DNA from: an uncultured Christensenella sp.
Lineage (GTDB): Bacteria > Bacillota > Clostridia > Christensenellales > UBA3700
Length of the DNA: 64,000 nucleotides
Assembly (NCBI GenBank): GCA_910578245.1
Contig: CAJTPC010000001.1
Coordinates: forward strand, 100,564-164,563
Direction: 5' to 3'
Shown here: piece after piece, positions 17,545-28,700 of the stretch
How positions within the stretch are numbered: position 1 is the stretch's first letter
Layout: each line of letters opens with the position of its first letter
Program-made: the position numbers and the translations under genes
The notes under the pieces: generated by a model
Seen by the model: the letters and a program-made list of their open reading frames with translations, nothing else
Told to the model about the DNA's origin: nothing
Database searches by the model: none

Positions 17545-17574
17545 ATCATATCACCTACTTGCCTACTATGTCAA
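17545..17574 (-). promoter_or_regulatory. Promoter of metY-cysK
   Basis: Minus-strand TTGACA, an 18-base spacer and TATGAT. Confidence 0.7.
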
Positions 17575-17623
17575 TAGGTTTATTACATCTTTTTCAAAAA
17601 AATTTTTAACAAATTATACAGAT

Positions 17624-17651
17624 GAAAAAGACCCACCGTTAGGCAGGTCTT
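17624..17651 (-). terminator. Intrinsic terminator after the OLD-like gene
   Basis: On the minus strand AAGACCTGCC pairs with GGTGGGTCTT (two G-T pairs) around TAAC and is followed by TTTT. It lies 31 bases past the stop codon. Confidence 0.75.
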
Positions 17652-17681
17652 AGTTGATTTATCAACACCACAATTACTATC

Positions 17682-19529
17682 TTATAACGATTTCTCTATG
17701 TAATCAAACACCATTTTGAAATTCTTTTCCGTATCTTTGGATACATTCTCTATATCAAAAGTCTTAAATAGCGCGGAAGTTGAAGAATGTTTGACGTATG
17801 CGCCATTCTCCTTAGTAATACCCAATTTTTTCTGGTCAGCTCCGCTAAATAAGCATTCTATAGTAATGAATTGCTCATTGACGTCACTTAACGCGAAGAC
17901 AGTCAACTCGGAGTCTTTGTTGGTGTCTTTCATTGACTTGCCTGTGCCATCGCCGTCAACCATAAGAATCGGCGAATGCTTCTTAATCTTTATCAGTCTT
18001 TTACTTATATCCTTTTGCTTGTCCTTAAAGCCTTGCGAACCGTATTTGCCGATACCTTGAATAGGAAGAAATACGATATCCTGTATATTAAACTTATTTT
18101 TGAAGGCAACCATATAGTTGTAATCTGTAATGCCCTCGACGAACACGACCTTGTTATCTGGGTCGTATAAAACGTTGTTAGCAACAGTCAATGCTTCCTT
18201 TATAGGTCGTAATGAATCGGGGTCGTCTGCATCAATGGTAGAAAAATCATTGCATATATGCGAGAAGTTATTCTCCATAGAAATAACTCTCAACTCGTCC
18301 AAGTTATCCATATCTATAAAGAAAGGCGAATGCGTTGCCAATACGATAGTAATATCATTTTTTATGGCAAAGTCTTTTAAGAATGCTCTTAGCTCCCGAT
18401 GACCCCCAACGTGCAAATGTGTTTCCGGCTCGTCCATTACTACTATATCGCCGGCATTAAGCGTTTTTGAACATAAGAAGTTGAAATAGAGATTGAAGAA
18501 CCACTTAAATCCTGTAGACTGATGGCCTAAAATCAGACTTTTGTTTCCTCTTTTCATAGTAAAGTTTACGCTTTCAGAAAGTTTGACTTTGAAGATGTAA
18601 GCATCTTTATTGGCGCTATACAAATTGTTAAAATTCTTAGCGATAGGTTTAAGTTTTTCGTTTATCTTATCCTCTAAATCTTCTAATATCCCCATATTAT
18701 TGTAAGCGTTAGCTGTATTATACGCATTGTAAATCTCCTCGAATTCCATACCTATTGTAGAAAATACTGCTTTGAAAAATACGCTATTCTCAATTCTATC
18801 AACTGTTGACTGTAATTCCTCATCGTTTATTTGTCTTTCATTGTATCTATAGATATTTGGAAAGAAAGTAATGCCGTATTTATTAAAAAATGTCTTTTTT
18901 AGGACTTCTTCTGCCGACTCGTTTTCGTTTGGAAAATATCTATTGCCATTGCATACCTCGCGCATTCTGCTCCAAGCATATCTATAATAGCTTCTGCTAC
19001 TTTGAGTTCTAATATTTTCTATTATACTCATCACTGTGTCGTCGATTTTTTTGATTTCCGATTCATCGTTGATACTTTTTAGTCTATCTAGTGTTTTCTT
19101 AATCTGCCACTCGTCTTTAAGTCCATACTCCTCCAATGATTTCAAAAGACTTTCAAGCGTCTTAACTGCTTCTTTCTTGACGTTTTCAGCGTTGAATTGC
19201 GGTTTAGGATATCCAATGCGATTTGTTGATCTATCCTCCGTCAGTTTATAATAGTATACGTCTCCGCCATCCTTTGCGCACAAAGTCAAAGACGGATGTC
19301 TATCTGCTTCCGTATAGCTCAACGTCGTCAAGTCCTTCTTAGTAAGTTTCCTATTAGAAAACTCCGTAAGCGCGTCCAATACGTTTGATTTTCCTGAGTT
19401 ATTTGCGCCGACAACAATAACCAGATTGCCCATTTTACCTTTTTCTAATGAATAATTTAATACTAATTTTTCATTTTTATTATTGAATCCTATATTTCTG
19501 AATTTTTCAAACTCCAATGCTCTTTCCAT
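17682..19529 (-). CDS. OLD-family ATPase with C-terminal TOPRIM nuclease
   Basis: 615 residues. The N-terminal ABC-type ATPase has Walker A VVGANNSGKSN (about 39-49), a signature-like GHQSTGFKWF region (about 335-345) and Walker B VVMDEPETHLH, then an LATHSPFFIDM switch histidine. The C-terminus is a TOPRIM domain: VFVEGITDY supplies the acidic residue and ILMVDGDGTG the D-x-D. This is the OLD (overcoming lysogenization defect) architecture, in which ATP controls a metal-dependent nuclease; relatives include GajA and retron-associated OLD proteins. An HTH gene lies 21 bases upstream under a tandem operator. Together they look like an inducible phage-defence pair. No GajB-type helicase is adjacent, so it is not a standard Gabija. 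Confidence 0.8.
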   Translation of the reverse strand: MERALEFEKFRNIGFNNKNEKLVLNYSLEKGKMGNLVIVVGANNSGKSNVLDALTEFSNRKLTKKDLTTLSYTEADRHPSLTLCAKDGGDVYYYKLTEDRSTNRIGYPKPQFNAENVKKEAVKTLESLLKSLEEYGLKDEWQIKKTLDRLKSINDESEIKKIDDTVMSIIENIRTQSSRSYYRYAWSRMREVCNGNRYFPNENESAEEVLKKTFFNKYGITFFPNIYRYNERQINDEELQSTVDRIENSVFFKAVFSTIGMEFEEIYNAYNTANAYNNMGILEDLEDKINEKLKPIAKNFNNLYSANKDAYIFKVKLSESVNFTMKRGNKSLILGHQSTGFKWFFNLYFNFLCSKTLNAGDIVVMDEPETHLHVGGHRELRAFLKDFAIKNDITIVLATHSPFFIDMDNLDELRVISMENNFSHICNDFSTIDADDPDSLRPIKEALTVANNVLYDPDNKVVFVEGITDYNYMVAFKNKFNIQDIVFLPIQGIGKYGSQGFKDKQKDISKRLIKIKKHSPILMVDGDGTGKSMKDTNKDSELTVFALSDVNEQFITIECLFSGADQKKLGITKENGAYVKHSSTSALFKTFDIENVSKDTEKNFKMVFDYIEKSL

Positions 19530-19550
19530 TTTTTTATTATCCTCCGCTTA

Positions 19551-20018
19551 TTAATTATTTTTGATTTGGCTTTTGATTTCCTTAAATTTAACGAGCAGAC
19601 TTTTCTCTTCGTCGCTCAAGTTTTTCTTTCTCAACAATGGATATATATCTACTAAAAAATAAACTATATCGTCATATGCGTCAGTTTGGGTACAGATATC
19701 AATGAACTGACATTTTTTAGATTTGGGATTAGATGCTAAAAATTTTCTTACTTTCTTTAACGTATCTTGTTCTTCGTCGCTACCAAGCTCTTTTATTTCA
19801 ACCAAATTAGTCAAAATATAATTTACTACGTTCTTCTTACCGGCTAATTCATTTTCCGTAATATAATTAAATAATCTCAAAACTTTTCTGTTAATCAAAT
19901 CAAAATTTCGCGTGTCATAATAATCTATGAATTTATACATAGTCGGTCTGGAAATCTGTAAATAATCTGCCAATTCGGTTATTCTTAAGTCAATTTCTTT
20001 TAATCTTTCTTTCAACAT
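19551..20018 (-). CDS. HTH regulator paired with the OLD-like ATPase
   Basis: 155 residues. LKEIDLRITELADYLQISRPTMYKFIDYYD (about 5-34) is a helix-turn-helix with a typical ISRPTMYKF recognition helix; the rest is helical and charged and matches no family I can name. It is 21 bases upstream of the OLD-family gene on the same strand. Two identical palindromes sit just upstream of its start, so it probably represses its own operon. Such a small HTH protein could set the off state of a toxic nuclease, or sense infection. The start ATG is preceded by only a weak purine-rich stretch. Confidence 0.65.
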   Translation of the reverse strand: MLKERLKEIDLRITELADYLQISRPTMYKFIDYYDTRNFDLINRKVLRLFNYITENELAGKKNVVNYILTNLVEIKELGSDEEQDTLKKVRKFLASNPKSKKCQFIDICTQTDAYDDIVYFLVDIYPLLRKKNLSDEEKSLLVKFKEIKSQIKNN

Positions 20019-20046
20019 TTTCGCCTCACAAGATAAATATAAGTCA

Positions 20047-20087
20047 TTTTACATATTTTGTAAAGCGAATTTTACATATTTTGTAAA
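20047..20087. promoter_or_regulatory. Tandem operators upstream of the HTH-OLD operon
   Basis: The 18-base word TTTTACATATTTTGTAAA occurs twice (20047-20064 and 20070-20087), 23 bases apart, each containing TTTACA/TGTAAA arms. They lie 29-69 bases upstream of the HTH ATG, over the expected promoter, and suit cooperative binding of two dimers. Confidence 0.75.
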
Positions 20088-20109
20088 ATTTTTTGGAAAA
20101 ATTCTAATT

Positions 20110-20976
20110 TTACGTAAATACAGCCATACAAATAGTACCTGCCGACAATAAGGCAAGACCTATCCACGCTTTTACAGATAGTTTTTCATTGAGGAAAATT
20201 AACGAAAAGATTACGGTGACGAGTATGCTCATTTTATCAATAGGAACTACTATACTCACTTGTCCTTTTTGAATTGCGTAATAATAACAGAACCAATTAG
20301 CGGTGGTGGTAATACCCGAAAGTATCAAGAAGAAAATCTCTTTGCCTTTCAATTCCTTAATATACTTCGTTTCCCTTTTGCAAAATACGATTAGCCAAGC
20401 CATAACTAAAATAACGCACGTTCTTAAAGCTGTCGCTGCATTTGAATCAACGTCTTGAGTTCCTATTTTTCCAAGTAAAGACGTCGCCGTAGAAAACACT
20501 GCCGAAAGCAAAGCAAATATTAGCCAAGCAATTTTTCTTTTGCCGTCATCGCGTTTAATATCCGTCATAAGCGCAGTACCTATTATTATGACCACAAGAC
20601 AGATAAGTTTTATCCACCAAAGGGAACGCTCGTCCGGAAAGATTATAATTGCAAGCAAAACCGATAACGCTACGCTGGATTTATCTACAGCGGCGACCTT
20701 TGACGCGTCGCCTATTGACAAAGCCTTAAAATAACATATCCAGCAAGCGCCCGTGGAAATCCCCGATAGAATAATTGATATCAGCGCATTTGCGCTCATA
20801 GTTGCAATGGCTTTATACGCGCCCATAGCAAATACGATTATCCAAGAACAGACAAAGATAACGGAAATACGCAAGGCAATTACTACGTCAGAATTGGCTT
20901 TTTCATTACCGCCTTTAGACAGCACTGCCGTCAGTCCTGCAAATAAAGCAGATAATACAGCTACAACAATCCACAT
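20110..20976 (-). CDS. EamA/DMT-family transporter
   Basis: 288 residues with about ten hydrophobic segments arranged as two similar halves, the drug/metabolite transporter (EamA) architecture. Each half has the typical conserved ending, as in KVAAVDKSSVALSVLLAIIIFPDE in the first and VSIVVPIDKMSILVTVIFSLIFLNE in the second, where a charged residue follows the fourth helix. It probably exports a small metabolite; the substrate cannot be read. It begins with a normal MWIVVAVLSALFAG helix and has no close operon partner: the HTH-OLD operators lie downstream and a terminator lies upstream. Confidence 0.85.
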   Translation of the reverse strand: MWIVVAVLSALFAGLTAVLSKGGNEKANSDVVIALRISVIFVCSWIIVFAMGAYKAIATMSANALISIILSGISTGACWICYFKALSIGDASKVAAVDKSSVALSVLLAIIIFPDERSLWWIKLICLVVIIIGTALMTDIKRDDGKRKIAWLIFALLSAVFSTATSLLGKIGTQDVDSNAATALRTCVILVMAWLIVFCKRETKYIKELKGKEIFFLILSGITTTANWFCYYYAIQKGQVSIVVPIDKMSILVTVIFSLIFLNEKLSVKAWIGLALLSAGTICMAVFT

Positions 20977-21053
20977 AACGCGCCTCCCGATATCGTTGCT
21001 AATAGTATATCATATGCGTAATGAAATGTATATTTTTAAGACGAAGAATTTAT

Positions 21054-21079
21054 AAAGACCTGCAATATTGCAGGTCTTT
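21054..21079. terminator. Palindromic terminator downstream of the surface-protein cluster
   Basis: AAAGACCTGCAAT and ATTGCAGGTCTTT are perfect 13-base arms with no spacer. It lies 40 bases after the 530-residue gene on the minus strand. T runs on both sides are short, so efficiency is uncertain. Confidence 0.6.
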
Positions 21080-21118
21080 ACTTAGTTTAATAAAGCTCAG
21101 TCCATATTATTTGACTAT

Positions 21119-22711
21119 CTAGTCTTCCTTAGTAGTTTTCTCCTCAATTTCTTGCGATTTTGTCGGGTCTTCCGTGAGCTTCTCTACGATGCCGCCATAT
21201 CCGGTCTTGCCGTTAAACTTAACTACTTTTTTGACAAGTTGACGCTCGATAAGATTTAGAGTCGTGTCATACGGCTGATTGTAATCTACCCACTCGCGTT
21301 CGATGCGCTCAGCGCCCATATTTTCCATAACCTGCGCAATCAAATCCTTAGCGTAATTCAATCGACGCTCGTTCTTAATTCTATAAAGACAAGGAGTGTC
21401 TGCGCTCGACACAATATGAGATACGTCCTCAACCTTGTACTTGGTATCTTCATACTGGGTTGGATCAAGCGGGAGCTGAATACATAGCGTTTTGCCTCTT
21501 ATGACAAATCGAGCAACGCATACTCTTCCAAAACGATAACTTTCACGCTTCCAACTCATTCTATCTTTTACCTTCTTGTATGACAAAAGCTCATTCTTCA
21601 ATTCGGTATACCAAGAGTTAGATACCTCGTCAATCTGAATAAGTTTTGCCGTAAAACTCTTATTGAAGCGAATAACGTTGTGACCGTCAAACATTACTTC
21701 CTCTTCATCCTCGTCTTCGTCCTCTGCGTTTACTGCGACAACTTCCGCCTCTTCCACCGTTACAGGTATAGCCTCAAAAGTTGCGCTGATAAACGCGTCT
21801 GCATTGATTACAAATTCGTGAAAGTCATTGCCAACGTCTTGCTCCTCGCCGTTTACGACCAAATGAGATAGATAATATCCCTCGTCCGCAACTACGCCGA
21901 CTCTGACGATATCTCCCTCAACAAACTCAACTTGCTCCTCGCCGTTTTCATTTGTCACTAAAATAACGCCGTTCTTGCTTGGTTCAACCGTAACGCTATA
22001 CCTTACAGCAGGTTTCGGCAAGAACTCTACGTTTATCTTTACAGGCGCAGTTACTACGAATTCGTATACGCCCTCTACAAGTTCTTTCTCTTCATCGTCA
22101 ATAGCAAAGTAAGCGAGGTAGTATCCATCGTCCGCAACCGTCGATATTCTGACAATCTCCCCTTCAACGAATTGATTCTTTTCTTCGCCTAAAGCGTTTG
22201 TCAAAGTAACTCTGCCTCCGACCCCGTTGAATTGCTCATCGAAAGTAAACGTCTGAGGCGCGTTCGCAAAGTCGGGTTCAAACTCTGCCTTTACGACTGT
22301 ATTTGCAGAAATGATAAACTCATACACGCCCTCGCAGAGCTTTTTATCCGCATTATCAACCTTAAATCGCGCAACTACGTTATCGTCTACCTCTATAGAA
22401 ATATTAGTAAGAAGATAGCCCTCGTTAGCTTTAACGACAACCTTAACAGTTTCGCTCGGTTTGAATATAGACTTCTCTACGTCGTTTTCGTCTTTTAAGG
22501 TTATCTTACCCAATGAATTATCAAAATCTGCGATGACTGTCCACGCATTGAGTTGAGACTTAACCTCGTTCTTTCTCTTTACTCCCAAGATAAATATTGT
22601 TGCCAGTACTGCAAGTAAAATTATCAAAACTATCAATACCGCCATTAAGACAATGAGAGTAGTTTGACTGATTTCAACTGCAAGCAATGCATTATTCATT
22701 AACGCTGTCAT
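21119..22711 (-). CDS. Membrane protein with InlB-like repeats and conserved C-terminal domain
   Basis: 530 residues. One membrane segment (about 17-44) is followed by KRK, so the positive-inside rule puts the C-terminal bulk in the cytoplasm, which is odd because three repeats that follow (about 55-330) resemble InlB-type extracellular beta repeats: each has a G-x-I/V-x-L opening, FVEGE/D-IVR and DEGYYLxxLxV elements. An acidic linker (EDEDEDEEE) leads to a basic domain (about 350-500, with LLSYKKVKDRMSWKRESYRFGR and TPCLYRIKNERRLNYAKDL) that I recognise as recurrent in Clostridia proteins but cannot name. It overlaps the end of the giant upstream gene by 20 bases, so the two are coupled. 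Confidence 0.6.
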   Translation of the reverse strand: MTALMNNALLAVEISQTTLIVLMAVLIVLIILLAVLATIFILGVKRKNEVKSQLNAWTVIADFDNSLGKITLKDENDVEKSIFKPSETVKVVVKANEGYLLTNISIEVDDNVVARFKVDNADKKLCEGVYEFIISANTVVKAEFEPDFANAPQTFTFDEQFNGVGGRVTLTNALGEEKNQFVEGEIVRISTVADDGYYLAYFAIDDEEKELVEGVYEFVVTAPVKINVEFLPKPAVRYSVTVEPSKNGVILVTNENGEEQVEFVEGDIVRVGVVADEGYYLSHLVVNGEEQDVGNDFHEFVINADAFISATFEAIPVTVEEAEVVAVNAEDEDEDEEEVMFDGHNVIRFNKSFTAKLIQIDEVSNSWYTELKNELLSYKKVKDRMSWKRESYRFGRVCVARFVIRGKTLCIQLPLDPTQYEDTKYKVEDVSHIVSSADTPCLYRIKNERRLNYAKDLIAQVMENMGAERIEREWVDYNQPYDTTLNLIERQLVKKVVKFNGKTGYGGIVEKLTEDPTKSQEIEEKTTKED

Positions 22712-25700
22712 TCTTTCTATACCTCCTTACTACTGCGCTTATGACCACTATTGTAAATATCGAAGCTAGCGTTGCCAATGCGATATCTATATAGACAAGC
22801 AAGTCGCTTGACATTGCCGACGTCGCTCTTTCGTATATCTCGAAGAATACGTTTGCGATTAAGGCATTGTAACCTTCAGACGCTCCTACGCTTGCAACGA
22901 GGATATACTGTCCTACTTCTTCCGGCGGATTTTCTCCGTCAGTGGAAATCGCCTCTCCCGTTGGGATCCATTTATTGAGCGCTTCGCTCCAAGTCGCCTT
23001 GTAATACGTCCATGTAACGTTGCCGTACGCCGATTCTCCTTCAGGCAGGCACTTATCCGAACCGAATACCCAGCTTTGAATTGTCGGTTGCGTCTTCCAG
23101 TAGTTGTACTTTGAATTGGATACGCGAAGTACGAACTGAGCGGAGAGTGGAGCGTAGTAATCGTTGCCCTCTACGTCGGCTTGTACGATATACACGCCGG
23201 CGTCGGCAATTTCGTCTTTACCCCATCCGTCAAATGCGGAGTTTTCTACGACTTGATACTTACCGTTCTTAAATATCGGCTCACCGTTGGCGTCAAGTAC
23301 CGCCTTGTAGTAGGTATACTTGATTTTATCTCCGAAGATTGCGCTACCCGTAGGCGCATTTGTTGGGCTGCCGTACGTCCAATCTACTATGTCGGGCGTC
23401 ATAACCCACTTGTTTTCTGCGTGTTTGATTACAAACTCGCTCTCGTTATTCTTATCGAGCTTATTGTAATCTTCGAGTTCAGGATAGTACGCTAAGAGAT
23501 GATAAGTAGCAGGTTTTAGATTCTTAAGAACGTCCGACACCTTTGCTATATCTGTGAAGTAGCCTTGATTGTCTACCAATCCGCTAAACTCGCTGATTTC
23601 ACCGTAAGCGCTATCCACTATCTTGAAGTGTACGGAAAGCCCGTCTTTAGTATTGAGAGGAATTGCTTTAAGTCCTGCCGTCTTAGCATCGAACGAACCC
23701 CATGCCCAACTGTCTATACTTGGTTTTTGCAACCATAGGTTGTCTGCCTTGGTTACTACAAAGGTACTTGTCGTAGTCTTACCGCCGAGATAATTGCCGT
23801 CAACATCCGGAGTAATCGCCCAAACCACTTCATAGCTGCCCGCGTGAAGCGCGGTAAGCACATCGTTAAGACCGTTAGTATTTACGGTAGTTATCAATTC
23901 GCGTTTGCTATCCGTAGTAATATATACGCTTGCCGTAATATCTCCAAACTGCGCGGTAGGCGCGCTCCAGTATCCTCTAAAATCCGAATACGCGTAGCCC
24001 TTAATATAGCAATCCTTTGAAGTAAATTCGTTTTCGTTGGGAATGACGGTAAACGGTAGCACCGATTCTATTCCCAAAAACCTTCCTTGTTCGTCTTGAG
24101 GTACGCTAACCTTAATTAGGTATTTTCCTATGGAAAGGTTGTTGATTGCATCTAGCGTAGCAAGCGTAATACCGTCTATTGCCGAGCATTTGCTCTCGTC
24201 CAGTATATACTTATTGTTGAGATCGTCATACTCAAAATCGCAACCGTCATCGAGTTTATATACCGTTGCGCTTATATCATTATGGTGGTATTGCGCCGAA
24301 GGTATTTGCCAATAGGCAAGCGTAAAGGTTTTCCACTGCCATTGACTGTCGGTTGCAGTAATTGCCGGCTTGATTATCCAACCGTTGACGTTAACCGATA
24401 CTTGGAACGTGAGGTCGTCTTTATTCTCACCCTCGATTTCATAATTATCGTTTTCGTCAGCTGTCCATACAAGACGATAATTGCCGACTTCAAGTTCTGC
24501 AAGTTGAGCGCTGAGATACTCTGCAGAGATTTTTTCGATTATATGTTCTCCGTCGGTACCGTCGCTATTCAACTTGATTACCGTAGCGTTAGGACTTCCT
24601 GACGCAAGTCCCGGCGCTTTCCACAAACTACTGTCAAATGCGCCCCACTGCCAGCCGTCTATATACGGTTTGTCACCCGTCCAAGAGTTAACGCCGCGAT
24701 TTATAATAAATTCAATTGCTTTGGGATAGTCGATCTCTTCAAAGTTGCCGGTAGAGTTGGGATCTGTAGCCGACCACTCGATTCTATAACGCCCAACGTC
24801 AAGACGGTCTAGCGTATTGGCTATACTAATATGATTGGAAACACCGTCGACTATAAGCGTTGGATTATTCCACGTAGAATCGTATTTAGTTATTTTTGCA
24901 ACTACAAGTCCATACTTAGCCACAGGAACGGTAAAGTAATCCACTCCCGCGTCTTTGCCGTATTCTCCCCACGTCCAACCGAACTCTATGCCCGAAATTT
25001 CTTTCTTATCGTTTTCGCGCATAGTTGCCGGCTTGTCATCGTCCCATTTATTTGCGTTGACTTTTACTTCAAAGTCGATATATTCGCGCGTTATGGATTC
25101 ATAGTTGGTATCTCCTACTACCGTCCAAATAATATAGTAGAAACCTGCGTCAAGCGAATTCATTACTATATCCAACGAATATAGCGCTATATTACTGCGA
25201 ATCAACTCGCCGCCTACGCCGTTCTTGCCTCTATATATCGTAGCTTGCGATGTCCCGTATTTAGGCGCAGGCTCTTTCCATACCGGCGCTCCGCCCGAAA
25301 TATCGTTGTTATATTCACCCCAAGTCCAATCATTGATAAACGCCGTATTATCTTTATCGCCGTCTTTCCAACCGTTCTTGTTTTTAATTATCGAAAACTT
25401 TCGCGTTTCGTCTAAGCCTTCATAGTTGGAAGTCCCTTCTACGAAGAAACGAATGTTATGCTCTCCAACGTCAAGTCTTGAGAGGTTATTGGAAACCGAT
25501 AACGACGCAACTGCATTGTCGTCAATAAATATCGTGACTTCGCCAAACTTTGTTGCGACTTCTCTCCAAAGCGTAGCATCGTAACCGTTCCACTCCCACT
25601 GCGTAACGTTGTTGACAATTGCCGGAGATTTGCCGTCTTCGTATCCGTTATGCGCCTTATTTACAGTCAATATAATAGGATTAAGCGCCAGTTCTTTATA

Positions 25701-28700
25701 ATTCGCCGAAGAAGAAAGCGTGATATATAATTTGTATTCGCCTACGTCAAGCGCTTTGAGTTTGGAATAAAAAGAGTCCAAAGCAATCAGATTGTTGTTG
25801 ACTTCTCTTCCCAAAACCCAAGACAAAATAGCCATACGGTCTTCTTCATCGCTACCGCTGATAGCGCGAGTAACGACATATTGAATATTCATATTCCCTT
25901 CTTCGTTGACAGGCGCGCCCATGATGATGTCATCAAGCATTAATTGCGAATAATCCCAAGAGTTGTTTTTGATTGACGGCGTAGTCTTAAAACTGTTGTC
26001 TGCCATATTGACGCGGAAAAACAAATCAACCGACATTCCTCTATAATACTCATCGGATCCCACCGTAATTTTGACAAAGTAACTGCCGGTGTTTGTCGGA
26101 CAATCGTTCAAAAGCGAGCCAATGACATATTGACCGGTGTCATCATCTAGCATAGCAACGTAATAATCAATGCTGATTTTGCTATCGTCAACTTCATGGA
26201 TAAGACTAATACTGTCTTTATCAAAAGCGTGCTCCGTCTTGTCGTAAGTCCAATCGTTCATATCGGGAGCCTCGCCTTTCCAAGCATTTTGACCTAGATA
26301 TACCCAGAATGCTCTAGAACCGTATTGAGCGGAATAGTTGTCACTGCCTATAGTCGTCCACCATACGGTATACTGACTTCCTATCTCCGTACTGGAAAGT
26401 TGAGAAATCTTTTCTAATAGTTCGTCATACGTCAATGATTGACCGTAACTAATAATATCGTCAGACGTCTGAGTATCGCTCAATCCGTCTACGTATTTAC
26501 CGCCTTGAGAAATACGGTAACCTACCTTTTTACTGTCAAAGCGAGCTGTATATTGAGATATTAAGCCCTCTGTACTTGTACCTATAGTATAAGCTCCGAC
26601 CGCGAACGTATCGCTGAGCGTATTCGCCGCTTTGATGACCATAATCTTACGCTGGTCGTCAATTGCGAGATAGTTTATACCGCCTCTATCGTTGCGTTGA
26701 GCCTCGTCACCGTGTACTTTAAGCATATAAGAGCCCACGCCAAGCATACCTAAAAGTTCTTCGTAGGTATATGCCGAACCTGACGCAGCTACCTTAAAAT
26801 CAGTAATGCCTTCAAGTCTTACGCCCTCAATTTCCACAACGTTTGTTGTGTCGTCATAATAAACAGAATATTTAAGTTGAGTTTCATACTTGGCTTCGCC
26901 TATATGGAGATGATGTCCAAGTTCAAATTCCGAATACGCCCAGTCCGTTGCAATGATCGTATCTGACCATACGTTATTGGCAGACGCAATGGTAAACGGA
27001 ACTGCTCCTTTAACAAAGGAATCTACCGCATTGTTAAGACCTGTATAGTTATTATGATCATAGACTGTAGCAACCAAATAGTACTGACCGGCAGGAAGCG
27101 ATGCAAGTTTTTTGGCTACGTCTATAGGCAAAATGAAATGCCCTCCGTCTTTTGGATCAACTCCGTTTGTCAAGAAATCTCCGTTGATATCTCTTTCAAA
27201 TTGGAAGTGGAAGTCGTCGCCGAAATATACCACGTTGTACATATCGTCGCCGGTTGCGTCTTCATTGATAGAATAGATACGGAAATCGAATCTTCCTGAA
27301 CCTGACTTGCTCTCCGTAGAAGTAGAATAGTAGGTCGGCACTGCATGTATCTCAATAGGACTTCCCAAACTCCAATCGTAATTTTCATACTGATTCCAAC
27401 TCCAAGACGTAATACTCGGCGACTTATACCATGTGTTGACTGCCTTAGAAATTGTTACGGTAAGAGTTTGTTCAAACTCATTCCAATTGCCGTCCTTATC
27501 CGCCGGACAATATGCGTGAAGCGTATATACGCCTGCCGGCGCAATGCCGAACTTGTCAATATCCGAAACGGTTTCTCTATCATCGTTGTCTCCGCTTCTT
27601 ACCGGCACAAGCGTAAAAGTAAAATCTTCTTTTTCATTACCGAATTGAGTTTCCCAAACGATATTGTCCAACGTAATCTCGCTATTCCAAGACCATCCCG
27701 CCATATACAGCGGTACTGTAGTCTTGTTGTTGGCGGCAACTATATTGTACGGTATTTCAATGATATTGCCTGTCTCCGCAGTTGCGCCTGTCTGCCAACG
27801 GTAAAGTTGGAAATCTCTGTCTGCTATTGTAAGAATAGCCTTCTTCTCACCGTTGTTCACGTTGTCTTGAGCAGACGGATAAGATACAGTATAGTACGAT
27901 TGCTCAAAAGCTAATTCGCCGTTGAGATAACTCACCGTCGGATAGATATCGTATCCTGTGTAAGTAATATCGTTTACCGTCGGCGTAGTCAGCGTCCTAT
28001 AGACGACTACGTAGAAGAAACACTGTCTGCGCGCGTCATCGTTTTCATTGACGAGCGATTTGCGATTCTTGCACGTAAGCTGATAGTATACTGTATATAC
28101 GTCGGGCGTATTCATAGGATAATTGACTTGAAGTTCAGATAGATTCAAATACGAATTATTCCACATACGGTTGAGGTTGTACGTAATTGAAAAATGTCTG
28201 TCAAAAAGAGCGTCATACCCCTTCTCTCTCCATATTCCCATACGTTGGGTATTCCCCACCGTTTCATCATTTAAGCCCAACATATCTCGAAGTTTATCCG
28301 TAGAATCCAACTTGCTTAGATCAAACAAAACTTTGTTTTTATTATAAGCGTTTGACACGTCAGTCATATCGTATTCAAAGGTCTTACCCTTTAGTTGATT
28401 TATTGCGCTGTTCTCTTCCGTTGCAAACTCTTTTTCATATACGGTAAAAGAAAAACTTTGTTGGAAAGTATCGAATTTCGTATTATCATCGTTCTTAAAA
28501 TCAACCGAATAAATAATTCTATAATTTCCTACGGGCAACGAACTGTTTATATACTGTGCGTATTTGTCAATTGTGATAGGATCTCCATTCTCATCTGTAG
28601 AAAGTATCAAAATACCGCTGCCGCCGACGATGTATTGAGAAGTCAATTCCAGACTAAACGTTATATGAACGTCGGTTCCCAGCGCTACTGCCGGCGCGCT

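Larger units (their letters stand above)
17330..17681 (-). promoter_or_regulatory. metY upstream region with long leader
   Basis: A promoter lies at 17545-17574. Between it and metY is a leader of about 210 bases holding one weak hairpin (GCC, GAAAGA, GGC near 17410). I do not see T-box or SAM-riboswitch consensus elements. The spacer and -35 region contain ACCTA and TAGGT in inverted orientation (17554-17580), a possible Rrf2-type operator. The distal end holds the terminator of the upstream OLD-like gene. Confidence 0.45.

Noticed and set aside
17682..20018. A Gabija system
   Set aside because: The ATPase/TOPRIM protein resembles GajA in architecture, but there is no UvrD-like GajB gene on either side; the partner is an HTH protein.
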